64,000 nt of DNA from CAVPHV01 sp963704825 (GCA_963704825.1 CAVPHV010000006.1:102817-166816); one strand, 5' to 3'; shown: positions 52,806-60,677, counted from the first letter of the stretch. The notes: generated by a model from the sequence alone, not told the origin. A program made the numbers and translations.

Positions 52806-53222
52806 CTAGTCCCATCCGAGCTGATGGAGGCGAGCATCGTCAATCCCGAGGTGGTGGCCCATCTCGTGCAACACGGTGCGGCGCACCTCGGCGCGCAGTT
52901 CATCGGGGGGAAGACCCATGGCGAGGTGGGGGCCCATGTAAACGGTGATGGTGTCTGGCATGGCGCCGAAATAGTCGACCCCGCGTTCGAGCAGTGAGAT
53001 GCCGCTGTAGAGGCCGAGCAGACCGGTCCCGTCTGGATCGTCCTGTTCGGTCGGCCAGTCCTCGACGATCACCTGGAGGTTGTCGATCTGCGACACCACC
53101 CACTCGGGTAGCTCGGCGAGGGTTTCGTCGACCCAGCGTTCGAACGTGTCACGACCGATCCGTGCCGGTCGCCGGGTGTGGCGCCGCGGCGGGCGCCCCG
53201 GTGGTCCGATACTCGAGTCCAT
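52806..53222 (-). CDS. Small metallopeptidase (minimal zincin, DUF1025-like)
   Basis: 138 residues with the HExxH zinc motif in VRRTVLHEMGHHLGID near the C terminus, third-ligand Asp in GIDD, and the family's ITVYMGPHLAMG-type strand before it. An N-terminal helix reads FERWVDETLAELPEWVVSQIDNLQVIVEDWP. Small predicted Zn-dependent peptidases of this type are widespread in actinobacteria with unknown targets. ATG 53222. Confidence 0.82.
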   Translation of the reverse strand: MDSSIGPPGRPPRRHTRRPARIGRDTFERWVDETLAELPEWVVSQIDNLQVIVEDWPTEQDDPDGTGLLGLYSGISLLERGVDYFGAMPDTITVYMGPHLAMGLPPDELRAEVRRTVLHEMGHHLGIDDARLHQLGWD

Positions 53223-53418
53223 AGGGGCGCCAGCCTAGGTCGACTGTGGTTTCGTTGAGGCTGCGAACGGGACGGTCTGATGACGTCATGTCCTCCGTCC
53301 CCTTGTGCCCCTGGCGTTGGGGACTTGCGGGTGTGGATGGGTTCGGCCGCAGACACAGTCGATCAGCTATTCTCTGGCGTCCCAACCCGCCACGGTGGCG
53401 GGAGTTGGGCAACAACCC

Positions 53419-53490
53419 GGGCGCTTAGCTCAGCGGAAGAGCGCTGCCTTCACACGGCAGAGGTCACTGGTTCGATCCCAGTAGCGCCCA
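53419..53490 (+). tRNA. tRNA-Val (anticodon CAC)
   Basis: Acceptor GGGCGCT pairs with AGCGCCC; D arm AGCTCAGCGGAAGAGC; anticodon arm CTGCC-TTCACAC-GGCAG with CAC; T arm ACTGG-TTCGATC-CCAGT. 72 bases, CCA not encoded (CTC follows A). The integrase gene points towards its 3' end, so this gene is the probable attachment site of an integrated element. Confidence 0.95.
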
Positions 53491-53495
53491 CTCTT

Positions 53496-53520
53496 GAAAC
53501 CCTTGCACTGCAGGGGTTTC
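53496..53520 (+). terminator. Terminator of tRNA-Val(CAC)
   Basis: GAAACCC (53496-53502) and GGGTTTC (53514-53520) with an inner TGCA/TGCA pairing, 5 bases after the tRNA. It is also the 3' flank of the integrase gene, three bases before its stop. Confidence 0.65.
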
Positions 53521-53522
53521 TG

Positions 53523-54659
53523 CTATTTGGTTGGAAAGTCGATGACCTTGTTCTGCCCCAAAGTAGGCAGAAAGTAGGCAGCAGGTGCGTCGGAGGGCGC
53601 GTCGAGGGCGTCGGCGATGTCGCGGTCGAGGCCTTCGAAGAGGTGTCCGTAGACGTCGAGGACGGTCCGCACCGACGTGTGACCGAGCCGGGAGGCGATC
53701 ACCGAGGGGTGTGCTCCTTGGTCGATGAGGAGCGCAACATGGGTGTGCCTCATGTCATGGAACCGGCACGGTTCACCGACGGAGGATTGCACGGCGGGTT
53801 TCCAGAATCGGCTGCGGAAGCTGGTACGACGCAGCGGCCCACCTGCAGGGGCGGTGAATATCAAGCCATCGTCTCCGGGGTAGGTGGCGATGTGTTGGGC
53901 GAGGACGTCGACGAGCCAGGTTGGGATCGAGACGGTGCGTCGGGCTGCGCGGGTCTTGGTCTCTCCGAAGGCGAGCCTCCCGGAGACTTCGGTGAGGTTC
54001 CGTTCGATGCGGATTGTTCGTTTGAGTGGTTCGTAGTGGTCGACGCTGAGGCCGGCGAGCTCCCCGAACCGGGCGCCGCTGTACGCAGCGGTGAGCACAA
54101 GTGCCTGGAACCGGGGATCGATCGCATCCGCCAGGTGTTGGATCTCGGTGGGGGTGAGGTACCGCTTCTCGCTTTGTTCGATCTTCGGCAGTTTCACGCC
54201 TCGACACGGTGTGCGGGCGATGAGGCCCGAGTCGACGGCTGTGGTGAAGATCCGGGCGAGGAGTTCGTAGGCCTTGCGGATCGTCGCCGCCGCATACCCG
54301 GTCGTGTTGAGCTTGGCGACCCATTGTTGGACCGCGACGGGCTGGACCTGGACCAGCGTGTGGTCTCCAAAGGTGGGGAGGATGAAGCTGCGTAGGTATG
54401 AGTCGTCGCGGGCGATCGTGGACGGGCGACGGTTGAGGCGGCTGGCTTCGACCTGGGAGGCCCAGTCGGTGACGGTGATCTTGCCGAGGTGGGGGTCGGT
54501 CCAATCACCGCGGGACATGTCGGTCTCGACGGTCGCAGCGAACAGGTCGGCGTCAGCCTTGCGGGTGAACGTCTTGTACCGCTGACGCCGGTCGGGGCCC
54601 CGATACCCAACCCGCCAGGCGTGGCCCTTGTCCTTTGGTGTCTTCTCTACCCATGCCAC
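53523..54659 (-). CDS. int: Tyrosine recombinase/phage-type integrase
   Basis: 378 residues with the three-part phage-integrase layout: N-terminal arm-binding domain (VGYRGPDRRQRYKTFTRKADADLF), SAM-like core-binding domain (TVTDWASQVEASRLNRRPST), and catalytic domain with Arg in TAAYSGARFGELAGL, His-x-x-Arg in FHDMRHTHVALL, and RLGHTSVRTVLDVYGHLF with the nucleophilic Tyr. GTG 54659 lies 7 bases after GGAGG; the frame upstream overlaps the excisionase gene. Reads towards tRNA-Val(CAC), the usual arrangement at an attL site. Confidence 0.93.
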   Translation of the reverse strand: MAWVEKTPKDKGHAWRVGYRGPDRRQRYKTFTRKADADLFAATVETDMSRGDWTDPHLGKITVTDWASQVEASRLNRRPSTIARDDSYLRSFILPTFGDHTLVQVQPVAVQQWVAKLNTTGYAAATIRKAYELLARIFTTAVDSGLIARTPCRGVKLPKIEQSEKRYLTPTEIQHLADAIDPRFQALVLTAAYSGARFGELAGLSVDHYEPLKRTIRIERNLTEVSGRLAFGETKTRAARRTVSIPTWLVDVLAQHIATYPGDDGLIFTAPAGGPLRRTSFRSRFWKPAVQSSVGEPCRFHDMRHTHVALLIDQGAHPSVIASRLGHTSVRTVLDVYGHLFEGLDRDIADALDAPSDAPAAYFLPTLGQNKVIDFPTK

Positions 54660-54694
54660 GATGGCACCTCCTCGAATCAGCCAACTCGATGGCT

Positions 54695-54910
54695 CTACGG
54701 CGATTGTGCCACCCGGGTGTGACACGTGTGGGCGATACGGTCCTCGATCCACGCCTCGACGTCGACCCACCGGTAGCGGATGTGTCGGCCGACTCGGAAG
54801 CCGATGGGTCCTTTGCCCCGGTAGCGCCATGCGTAGAGGGTCTTGATTGGGACGTCGAGGAAGTCGGCGAGTTCTTCTGCGGTGAGGAGACGGGCTTCGT
54901 TGTTGTTCAT
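54695..54910 (-). CDS. Excisionase-like helix-turn-helix protein
   Basis: 71 residues of the MerR-like HTH_17/excisionase type: LLTAEELADFLDVPIKTLYAWRYRGKGPIGFRVGRHIRYR-type sequence, DVEAWIED at the end. Such proteins direct integrase towards excision of the element. Immediately upstream of int on the same strand (35 bases). Weak ribosome site; ATG directly before the domain. Confidence 0.85.
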   Translation of the reverse strand: MNNNEARLLTAEELADFLDVPIKTLYAWRYRGKGPIGFRVGRHIRYRWVDVEAWIEDRIAHTCHTRVAQSP

Positions 54911-54929
54911 GGTCGGATCATGCGGGTCG

Positions 54930-55432
54930 ACCCTCTCACCAGAGTGTCAGCAACCCTCTCAGCAGAGTGTCATTTCGATGTTCTCTTCTCTCGGGTGTCG
55001 CCGGCGGGGAGGTGGCGTTCGCGTTCGCGGACGTTGTCTCTGACCTGCAGTTGGAGGGTTTCTGACAGGGTTGTTGACATTCTCGTGAGAGGGTTGTTGA
55101 CACTCTGGTGAGAGGGTTCGACGCGGCCGGCCGGCCAGGGAATTGCTGTTCGATTTCGTCCGGGTTGGTCCGTTGCCGGTTGGAGGGTTGATGACAGGCC
55201 TTTCATCTCGACGTCGCCGGGTTCGCGGCTGTGATCGTCGTATCGGACCCTTGGCACAGGGTTGGCGGATCCTTGGCAGCGAGCCGAGACGGCCCAGGAA
55301 CGTGGGGTCGAAGAGATTTCTTTCGAATACCCGGCGATGCTGCGAGAAGCGTTGCTGCGCAACGGATTCCAGGGATACAGCGACTCTGGGATGATTCGGT
55401 TGACAGGGCTGTTGACACTCCGCTGAGAGGGT
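54930..55432. repeat. Cluster of 20-23-bp repeats upstream of int/xis
   Basis: Five copies of TGACAYTCYSBTGAGAGGGT: two in reverse orientation in tandem with 23-base period (54930-54949, 54953-54972), two forward in tandem with the same period (55075-55094, 55098-55117), and one forward at 55413-55432. The third and fifth are each preceded by TGACAGGGYTGT (55063-55074 and 55401-55412). Each copy contains the partial inverted repeat CTC-GAG. They could be iterons of a replication origin, recombinase arm sites, or nested insertion-sequence ends. No gene is supported inside the cluster. Confidence 0.75.
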
Positions 55433-55438
55433 TGTCGC

Positions 55439-55717
55439 GTCTACTCGGGCGCAATGCAGCACGCAACCAGTGTCCGTGACGGCCGAGATCTCTCCGGCAA
55501 CGAAGAACCCGGATTCTCCGTGGAGAGTCTGGATCTCGATGTTGCGCCAACTCTGTGGCAAGGGTCCTTCTTCACAATCCGTCACATGGACCAGATCGAA
55601 ACGGGAAATGGCACGTCGAGCCGTCCCCGCCGGCAGAACAGTCCTCTCGAGCTTCCCGTCAACCCTGTCACGCGTCTCGGTCCGAACCGGCCTTTTCAAC
55701 ACACGCACCTGCAACAC
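55439..55717 (-). pseudogene. Gene fragment cut by a repeat
   Basis: From GTG 55717 the minus strand reads ~93 residues of protein-like sequence (VDGKLERTVLPAGTARRAIS, FDLVHVTDCEEGPLPQSWRN, GESGFFVAGEISAVTDTGCV) that ends exactly where the fifth 23-bp repeat begins. After the repeat the frame continues without protein character. Suggests a gene truncated by insertion or recombination at the repeat. Family unknown. Confidence 0.35.
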
Positions 55718-55756
55718 AGTTGCTGGGGTATACCAGTAGACCGGTGGGGGTGAACG

Positions 55757-56236
55757 ATGACCCTTGATCGTGGAACCCTTGCCAAGGTCGACCGGCGCAT
55801 TTTCGCCGAGTTCGACCACACCGACGGCGTGCAGTTGGTGAAGGTCCCGGTGTCGGATGCGGTGTGGTCGACGTGGCGGCGGTACTGCGACGCCGTTGGG
55901 ATCTCGATGGGACGAGCAATTGCTGGACTGATTCTCCACGAACTCGGGACCGTCGTCGATCAGGATTGGGGCGACGGGTCGGTGTCCGGCGCTGAGTTGG
56001 AGCGTCGATTCGCTGCGCGTGCCGAGGACCTCGACGCTCGAGAACGGCGCCTCAACGAGCGGGAACGGGCGCTGAGAGCCTCCGAGCAGCGGTGGAGGAC
56101 CGAGGAACAGATGCTCAGCGTGGAGCGAACTCCGCTTGTTTCCACTTCCAGGATCGGTCGCAACGAGCGGTGTCCGTGCGGGTCCGGCCTCAAGTACAAG
56201 CACTGCCACGGTCTGGCCAGCCGCCACACATATTGA
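55757..56236 (+). CDS. Coiled-coil protein with C-terminal SEC-C zinc motif
   Basis: 159 residues: an N-terminal part (VDRRIFAEFDHTDGVQLVKVPVSDAVWSTWRRYCDAVGISMGRAIAGLIL-type, resembling a ribbon-helix-helix or plasmid-type DNA-binding fold), an Arg/Glu-rich coiled coil (~85-120), and a SEC-C metal-binding motif at the end, RNERCPCGSGLKYKHCHG. SEC-C is known from SecA and from many mobile-element proteins. ATG 55757 follows GGTGGGGGT. Likely part of the integrated element; function unknown. Confidence 0.75.
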   Translation: MTLDRGTLAKVDRRIFAEFDHTDGVQLVKVPVSDAVWSTWRRYCDAVGISMGRAIAGLILHELGTVVDQDWGDGSVSGAELERRFAARAEDLDARERRLNERERALRASEQRWRTEEQMLSVERTPLVSTSRIGRNERCPCGSGLKYKHCHGLASRHTY

Positions 56237-56541
56237 ACGGTTCGTTCGCAAAGCGGTGACACCGCCACCACTCCCACAGACAGCGCGGACCAACAACCAG
56301 ACGAGGACACCCAACCCAATGAACGAATGAACCATCTGCCTCAGAAAGATTGACAAGGTCCGCCGTGCCAGTTCCGATTCGACGGCGCCATCAATCGAAA
56401 GTGTAGAGAGTTGGCATCGGGGCTGTGCGAATCCCGGAGGCTCCCGTGGCCGGATTCTCTCCCCTATGGGGGCCACGCCCGTTGTAGATACCGGTGCGTC
56501 TGGCGTGTTCGGGGCCGCCGGCTCAGCTCGAGGAGGTTCGC
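56237..56541. other. Region without a supported gene
   Basis: Holds the 13-bp palindrome GCGGTGACACCGC (56253-56265), 16 bases after the preceding stop, and nothing else that I can support. Confidence 0.4.
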
Positions 56542-56890
56542 ATGTCCCCTGAATCCAACATCGAGTTCGTCAAATACCTGTTCGCACGTCGACGTTGCGG
56601 TGGGCCGGGACGAGGACGGGTCGCCGGGAACTCGTCGAGTACTTCGAGACCATGGCGGCGCACGTACGTCCCGAAGCATCCCGGGATGTCGTACTCACTG
56701 CTTCGAGTGACCGGGTCGTTGTCGAGGGCAGCAACGCCGGGACTGTGGTGGCGACCGGGGAACGCTACGACCACGACTGGGTGGTGGTGTTCACCGTCAA
56801 GGACGGGAGGGTGGTGCGGTTCCGGCACTTCTACGATCCAGGAGACCTCGAAATGGCGATGGGGGGTGGGGCGTTGAGAGTAGGCGGCGA
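56542..56890 (+). pseudogene. SnoaL/NTF2-like protein gene with internal deletion and frameshift
   Basis: A perfect GAGGAGG precedes ATG 56542, which begins SPESNIEFVKYLFA, the usual first helix of a SnoaL-like protein. About 15 codons in, the frame changes and reads WAGTRTGRRELVEYFETMAA and DWVVVFTVKDGRVVRFRHFY, the second half of the same fold. The ~40-residue middle (the DDVRW segment) is missing at ~56585-56597. So a decayed copy of a small NTF2-fold protein. Confidence 0.55.
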
Positions 56891-56895
56891 TCCGG

Positions 56896-57129
56896 TCAGG
56901 TGTCGACCGACTCGGCGTCGACCCGTCGACGGATGTGTTCTGGGATTGGGAGAGGGTCACCGTCGATTCCGAGAAGACCCAGGAGCCGTTCCGGGGGGAC
57001 GGTGCCGTCCGGACCTCAGACCGTCACTTTCGACACGACGGCGGCGACGGTGCGGTCGCTGCGGACGAACCGGGTCTTCACGTTGCCCCACTTGTCATCC
57101 CAGCCCACCCTCCGAGCGTGGAGTTTCAA
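56896..57129 (-). pseudogene. Remnant reading frame with an in-frame TGA
   Basis: From TTG 57129 the minus strand reads GWDDKWGNVKTRFVRSDRTV and AAVVSKVTV to a TGA at 57016-57018, and continues in the same frame with VPPERLLGLLGIDGDPLPIP and EHIRRRVDAESVDT to a second TGA at 56896. The second part has no start codon of its own. Either a degraded gene or, less likely, stop read-through. Nothing is supported between 57130 and 57376. Confidence 0.35.
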
Positions 57130-57376
57130 TGAGCAAGGTCAGAGCCGAAGCGGTCGACGAAAACGCAGCGCTGCGGCTCCCATCGGCATCGTCCACCGAT
57201 GGCTGCGAACGACTCCGAAGAGACCGGTGCGGAGAGAGAAATCGGGGCTGTCTGATTCTCTGACCAGAGGGAACACGCGAGGGTTCGCGGTCTGCCTGGG
57301 ATTCGCATGCGCATCGGTTCGCTCGGTCTCTCGCGCGGTCGCGGCCTCGTCGTCCACGAACACCCAGCCGGGTTGC

Positions 57377-58345
57377 TCATCCCGTCCGAGGAGTCGCTGG
57401 CTGTTCGAGTTTGCGAACGCTGCGCGTTCGTACCTCGTCGAAGCTTCGTTCGTCCGCCTCAGTGAGGTTCCCTCCGGTGAAGCTGCGAGGCCAGAGGTGC
57501 TTCGTCGCAACCACGTTGACCTCCGCTGCGAGGAGCACGACCCTCGCCACGAGTGACAGCCAGACCAGCAGGCCGACGGTCATCGCGAACGAGCCATACA
57601 CCGCACCGGCGCCGAGCACCACCCCTTCGACGTAGACACCACCGAGGAGTTGCAGCAACCAAAGGCCAACGCCGCCGGCCAGTGCTCCCGGAATCAACGA
57701 ACGCCACCCGACCTCCGAGACCGTGAGAAGCTTGAACACGATCAGCAGCACGAACGCGTTGACGACCATCGCGAGCACGACACCCACAAACCGCTGGATG
57801 CCGGGGACGTCGAAACCGAACGTGACGAGCGAGGAGAGGACGGTCGCCACGAGAAAGGTGGATCCAATGACCACAACCACCACGAGCGCTCGCAACAGCT
57901 TGGGAATGAACGACGGCCATCGCATGATGGAGACGCTCCACATCGTGTTGAAGGCATTCTGGGCTCCGCGCACGACACCGATCCCAGCCCACAGGGCGAA
58001 ACCGATCGCGACGATCAACACGATCCCGTTGCCCTCCAGACCGTCGATCTGGCTGACTAACGCCTCACCCACGACCGGAATCCTGGCAAATATCGTATCG
58101 AGAACCTCCGCGCGGAGTTCAGGGTTGCCCGCAAGAATGAACCCGAGAATGGTCACGCCCGCAGCGAGCAACGGGAAGATCGAGAAGAAACCGTAGTACG
58201 ACAGCAGAGCGGCGTACTCATAGCAGCGGTCCTCGCGGTATCGAAGCCACACCGAGATCGGAAAGGCCAGCACGCGTATGCGTTGCTGCCACCGATCGAA
58301 TTCATTCTGGACCCGATCCCCCAACTGTCCCAGCTTCTCGAACAT
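57377..58345 (-). CDS. YihY/virulence factor BrkB family membrane protein
   Basis: 322 residues with six membrane helices. Family marks: YEYAALLSYYGFFSIFPLLAAGVTILGF (the conserved A-x-x-Y first helix), GALVSQIDG, RGAQNAFNTMW, SLIPGALAGGVGLWLLQLLGG, and YGSFAMTVGLLVWLSLVARVVLLAAEVN. Members were once annotated as RNase BN; the transport or envelope role is unknown. ATG 58345 behind GGAGGGA. Divergent from the DUF6325-like gene. Confidence 0.88.
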   Translation of the reverse strand: MFEKLGQLGDRVQNEFDRWQQRIRVLAFPISVWLRYREDRCYEYAALLSYYGFFSIFPLLAAGVTILGFILAGNPELRAEVLDTIFARIPVVGEALVSQIDGLEGNGIVLIVAIGFALWAGIGVVRGAQNAFNTMWSVSIMRWPSFIPKLLRALVVVVVIGSTFLVATVLSSLVTFGFDVPGIQRFVGVVLAMVVNAFVLLIVFKLLTVSEVGWRSLIPGALAGGVGLWLLQLLGGVYVEGVVLGAGAVYGSFAMTVGLLVWLSLVARVVLLAAEVNVVATKHLWPRSFTGGNLTEADERSFDEVRTRSVRKLEQPATPRTG

Positions 58346-58565
58346 CTCGTGTCCCTCCGAGCGTAACCCACGGACGCCCATTCCTCAGCTCGATCCTATC
58401 CCGAAAGGGCGCGGTGCTGACCGAGGCTCGAACGACCAGGCAGGGGTGGGCGATTCGGTCGCATTCTCAGCTCCCTCTCAGACAAGCTGGCTTGCCCGTG
58501 CGTTATCATGGTGGAGCCGCAGAGATCGTCAACGTTCCCTGCATGAGTACTCAGAAGGAGACATC

Positions 58566-59099
58566 ATGGCGATAGGTCCGGTTCAGCTCTTCGTGCTCGG
58601 TTTTGACCGCCCCGATTTCCACGGGCAAATCATCGCCGAACTCGACCGGCTCAAAGAGAGCGGCACGATCCGAGTGATCGACGCCCTCGCAGTGTACAAA
58701 GACGCCGACGGCGACATCGAGGTGGCGCACCTCAGCAACCTCACCAAGGAAGAAGCGATTGAGATCGGCAGCGTTGTCGGCGCACTCGTCGGCCTCGGAA
58801 TCGAAGGTGAGGAAGGTATGGAGATCGGTGCGGTCCTCGGCGCCGAAGCCGGGGCCGAAGGCCTCGAGGTGTTCTCCGACGAAGACGCGTGGGATGTCAT
58901 CGACGACATCCCGAACGACTCCGCCGCAGCCCTCATCCTGATCGAGCACCACTGGGCCGTCGGACTACGCGACGCTGTAGCGAGCGCCGGTGGTGTGCGT
59001 ATCAGTGACGGTTTCATCGACCCGATCGACCTCGTTGCGATCGGTCTGGTAGCTGAAGCAGAGGCAGAGGAATACGAGGCGCTTTCAGACGCGCTGTAG
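58566..59099 (+). CDS. DUF1269/DUF6325-like protein
   Basis: 177 acidic residues: an N-terminal ferredoxin-like half (GPVQLFVLGFDRPDFHGQII, IRVIDALAVYKDADGDIEVAH), a central Ala/Gly segment (IGSVVGALVGLGIEGEEG, MEIGAVLGAEAGAEGLEV) where relatives have a glycine-zipper membrane hairpin, and SAAALILIEHHWAVGLRDAV. These proteins are often stress-associated in actinobacteria; no activity is known. Good AGAAGGAGA ribosome site. A second relative is encoded at 60.7 kb. Confidence 0.78.
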   Translation: MAIGPVQLFVLGFDRPDFHGQIIAELDRLKESGTIRVIDALAVYKDADGDIEVAHLSNLTKEEAIEIGSVVGALVGLGIEGEEGMEIGAVLGAEAGAEGLEVFSDEDAWDVIDDIPNDSAAALILIEHHWAVGLRDAVASAGGVRISDGFIDPIDLVAIGLVAEAEAEEYEALSDAL

Positions 59100-59141
59100 A
59101 ACACAGAACCGTAGGTAATCCCGGGAAAGGGAGGTCGAGAC

Positions 59142-59201
59142 ATGCCAGCACCCCGCAGAGTTGCACGACGCACATCACGGCGCGTCGCCCGTCGACGCTG
59201 A
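59142..59201 (+). CDS. Tiny arginine-rich peptide (19 residues)
   Basis: MPAPRRVARRTSRRVARRR: nine of 19 residues are Arg, in an RR-repeat. Its ATG follows AAAGGGAGG at 8 bases, it begins 42 bases after the DUF6325-like stop, and the strong terminator hairpin lies 30 bases after its stop. The placement inside one transcript and the clean translation signals argue for a real peptide, perhaps nucleic-acid or membrane binding. Confidence 0.5.
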   Translation: MPAPRRVARRTSRRVARRR

Positions 59202-59231
59202 GACGAGACCAGCACATCTACACGAACTGGT

Positions 59232-59266
59232 GGAGGGGGCTCCCGCGTACAGCGGGCGCCCCCTCC
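59232..59266 (+). terminator. Rho-independent-like terminator
   Basis: GGAGGGGGC (59232-59240) pairs with GCCCCCTCC (59258-59266), and CCCGC with GCGGG inside, interrupted by one mismatch. Ends the DUF6325-like / tiny-peptide transcript. Confidence 0.85.
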
Positions 59267-59515
59267 TTGTGGGTCCCGGAGATCTGGTCTCGGCTGCCCA
59301 CGGTCGATCGCTCGACCGACGGCCCTGTTGTGTGTGGAACTGCCCGGGCAGCGCGTGGCAGAACTCGTCGGATCCGGCGACGGCCTTCCGTTCGCCCGTG
59401 GCGGAAAGACTTTGCGAGAGTGGGTGCAACTTCTGGTCTACGACGCCGACGATTGGGCACAGCTGATCGACGAGTCGGTAAATCTGTTCTCGGCGACGCC
59501 AGCCGATCCCGGTAG
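59267..59515 (+). pseudogene. Truncated, frameshifted remnant of an unknown protein
   Basis: One frame reads EIWSRLPTVDRSTDGPVV, the next continues VELPGQRVAELVGSGDGLPF, GKTLREWVQLLVYDADDWAQ and LIDESVNLFSATP. They switch at a TG-repeat (GTTGTGTGTGG, ~59327-59337), a plausible slippage site. There is no convincing start. The second part resembles the C-terminal half of small conserved actinobacterial proteins that I cannot name with certainty. Confidence 0.45.
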
Positions 59516-59557
59516 GTCTCACGACCGCACCATCTCTCGACTCAGCAGTCTTCGAGC

Positions 59558-60016
59558 CTACGCGCCCGATCCGCCGTTTGCCGGACCGTTGTACGCATCA
59601 CCCTCGTCAGCCGGTGGCGCAGCCGGAGGTGGCGGCACGGTCTCTGTGGTCGTCGTGGTCGAGCTTCCGCGCCCGACCGCCCAAGCGACAATGGCAATGA
59701 GGATGATCACGCCCACAACCACAAGCCAGATCGTGGTGTTGGAGGAGTCATCCGAGGAAGTCGACGATCCCTCAGAGGAATCACCACCGGAGGATGCTTG
59801 GGTCGTGTCCGGCGCCTTCGTGGTCGTGGCCGCCGCAGTCGTCGTCGGAGCTTCCGTGGTGTCGCTCGTCGAGTCATCGCCCGATGCTGCGGTTGTCGTG
59901 ACGAGGCTGGCTCCCGACTCACCATCCTCGCTGCACCCTGTCGCCAAACCGATCGTCGCCACGACCAGGAACGCCGCAAGGGTGAGTCGTGCCGTTCGAT
60001 TCATTGCCATCGTCAT
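59558..60016 (-). CDS. Lipoprotein-like Ser/Thr-rich protein with C-terminal membrane helix
   Basis: 152 residues: N-terminal signal with a lipobox-like end (LVVATIGLATGC), ~70 residues rich in Thr, Ser and Asp/Glu (TTTAAATTTKAPDTTQ), one membrane helix (IWLVVVGVIILIAIVAWAVG), and a Pro/Gly-rich cytoplasmic tail. The low-complexity segment should be extracytoplasmic. No family recognised. ATG 60016 follows GGGAGA; two further Met codons 6 and 12 bases later are alternatives. Confidence 0.65.
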   Translation of the reverse strand: MTMAMNRTARLTLAAFLVVATIGLATGCSEDGESGASLVTTTAASGDDSTSDTTEAPTTTAAATTTKAPDTTQASSGGDSSEGSSTSSDDSSNTTIWLVVVGVIILIAIVAWAVGRGSSTTTTTETVPPPPAAPPADEGDAYNGPANGGSGA

Positions 60017-60119
60017 GATTCTCTCCCGTCCTCTATGAAGGAATCTCCGCCCCACCTCAGGTGTCGGGAGATCCCGGTAACACAAAGCGAACATACGCGC
60101 ACCCACATCAGGGAGCCCT

Positions 60120-60210
60120 ACCCGGATCGGGTCATTCACGCGTCTTGCCGCGCGCAACGGCGTCTCGGTGCGTCTGCGACGGAGCACGTCGAGTTCTACC
60201 CGAATCGGGT
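60120..60210. promoter_or_regulatory. Two copies of a 13-bp palindrome, possible operator
   Basis: ACCCGGATCGGGT (60120-60132) and ACCCGAATCGGGT (60198-60210), both preceded by CT, 78 bases apart, in the 300-base space between the divergent lipoprotein-like gene and the PLDc_N-type gene. The second is perfectly symmetric around its central base. The spacing is about 7.4 helical turns. I suggest binding of a dimeric repressor; otherwise nothing is supported in 60017-60316. Confidence 0.5.
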
Positions 60211-60316
60211 GGGACACCCTGCCGGACGCCATGCGATAGTGGCTGTGCACAGTCAGTCGTCCGCATCGCGCGGGCCGACCCGAGGTCATACCCCGACGGG
60301 GTGAAGGAGGTAGTCG

Positions 60317-60520
60317 ATGGTCTTCTGGAATTGGTTCTTCCTGTTCTTCATATTCATCCCGATGATGGTGGCGTGGATCTACACCGCCGTCGACATCTTC
60401 GGACGGCCCGACATCGGAGGTCTCGCAAAGTTCCTCTGGCTTCTGCTGATCCTGTTCATCCCGATCATCGGGATGTTGATCTACTTCATCGCACGACCAG
60501 ACGAGTTCCTCGTCGATTGA
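60317..60520 (+). CDS. Small two-helix membrane protein (PLDc_N type)
   Basis: 67 residues, two membrane helices (WNWFFLFFIFIPMMVAWIYT and FLWLLLILFIPIIGMLIYFI) with the linker AVDIFGRPDIGGLAK and end ARPDEF. This is the phospholipase D N-terminal (PLDc_N) pattern, here as a free-standing membrane peptide. ATG behind GAAGGAGG. Preceded by the palindromes; a DUF1269-like gene follows after 157 bases in which I see nothing else. Confidence 0.78.
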   Translation: MVFWNWFFLFFIFIPMMVAWIYTAVDIFGRPDIGGLAKFLWLLLILFIPIIGMLIYFIARPDEFLVD

Positions 60521-60677
60521 CCGAGATCGGGGGTCGGCCCGGACCGCAGATAAGGCGACGGTTCGCGAGTGGTGACGCGAACCCTCCCCAACGAGCCATC
60601 ACCACAAGGCCACAGGTTTCCGCCGGCGAACGAGTTTGGCGGAATGTCGGAAACGGTGTCAGAGAAAGGACACACAC

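Noticed and set aside
52549..52809. 86-codon + strand frame after plsB
   Set aside because: Arg/Ser-rich, no ribosome site, overlaps a more protein-like minus-strand frame.
54959..56476. 505-codon minus-strand open frame across the repeat cluster
   Set aside because: Includes the translated repeats several times (LSAECQQP-type) and runs opposite the SEC-C gene; only a ~93-residue part looks like real protein and is listed as a fragment.
59328..60038. 236-codon + strand frame opposite the lipoprotein-like gene
   Set aside because: Its first ~60 residues are a remnant, and the rest is the reverse of the Thr/Ser-rich gene on the minus strand, which has signal peptide, membrane helix and ribosome site.
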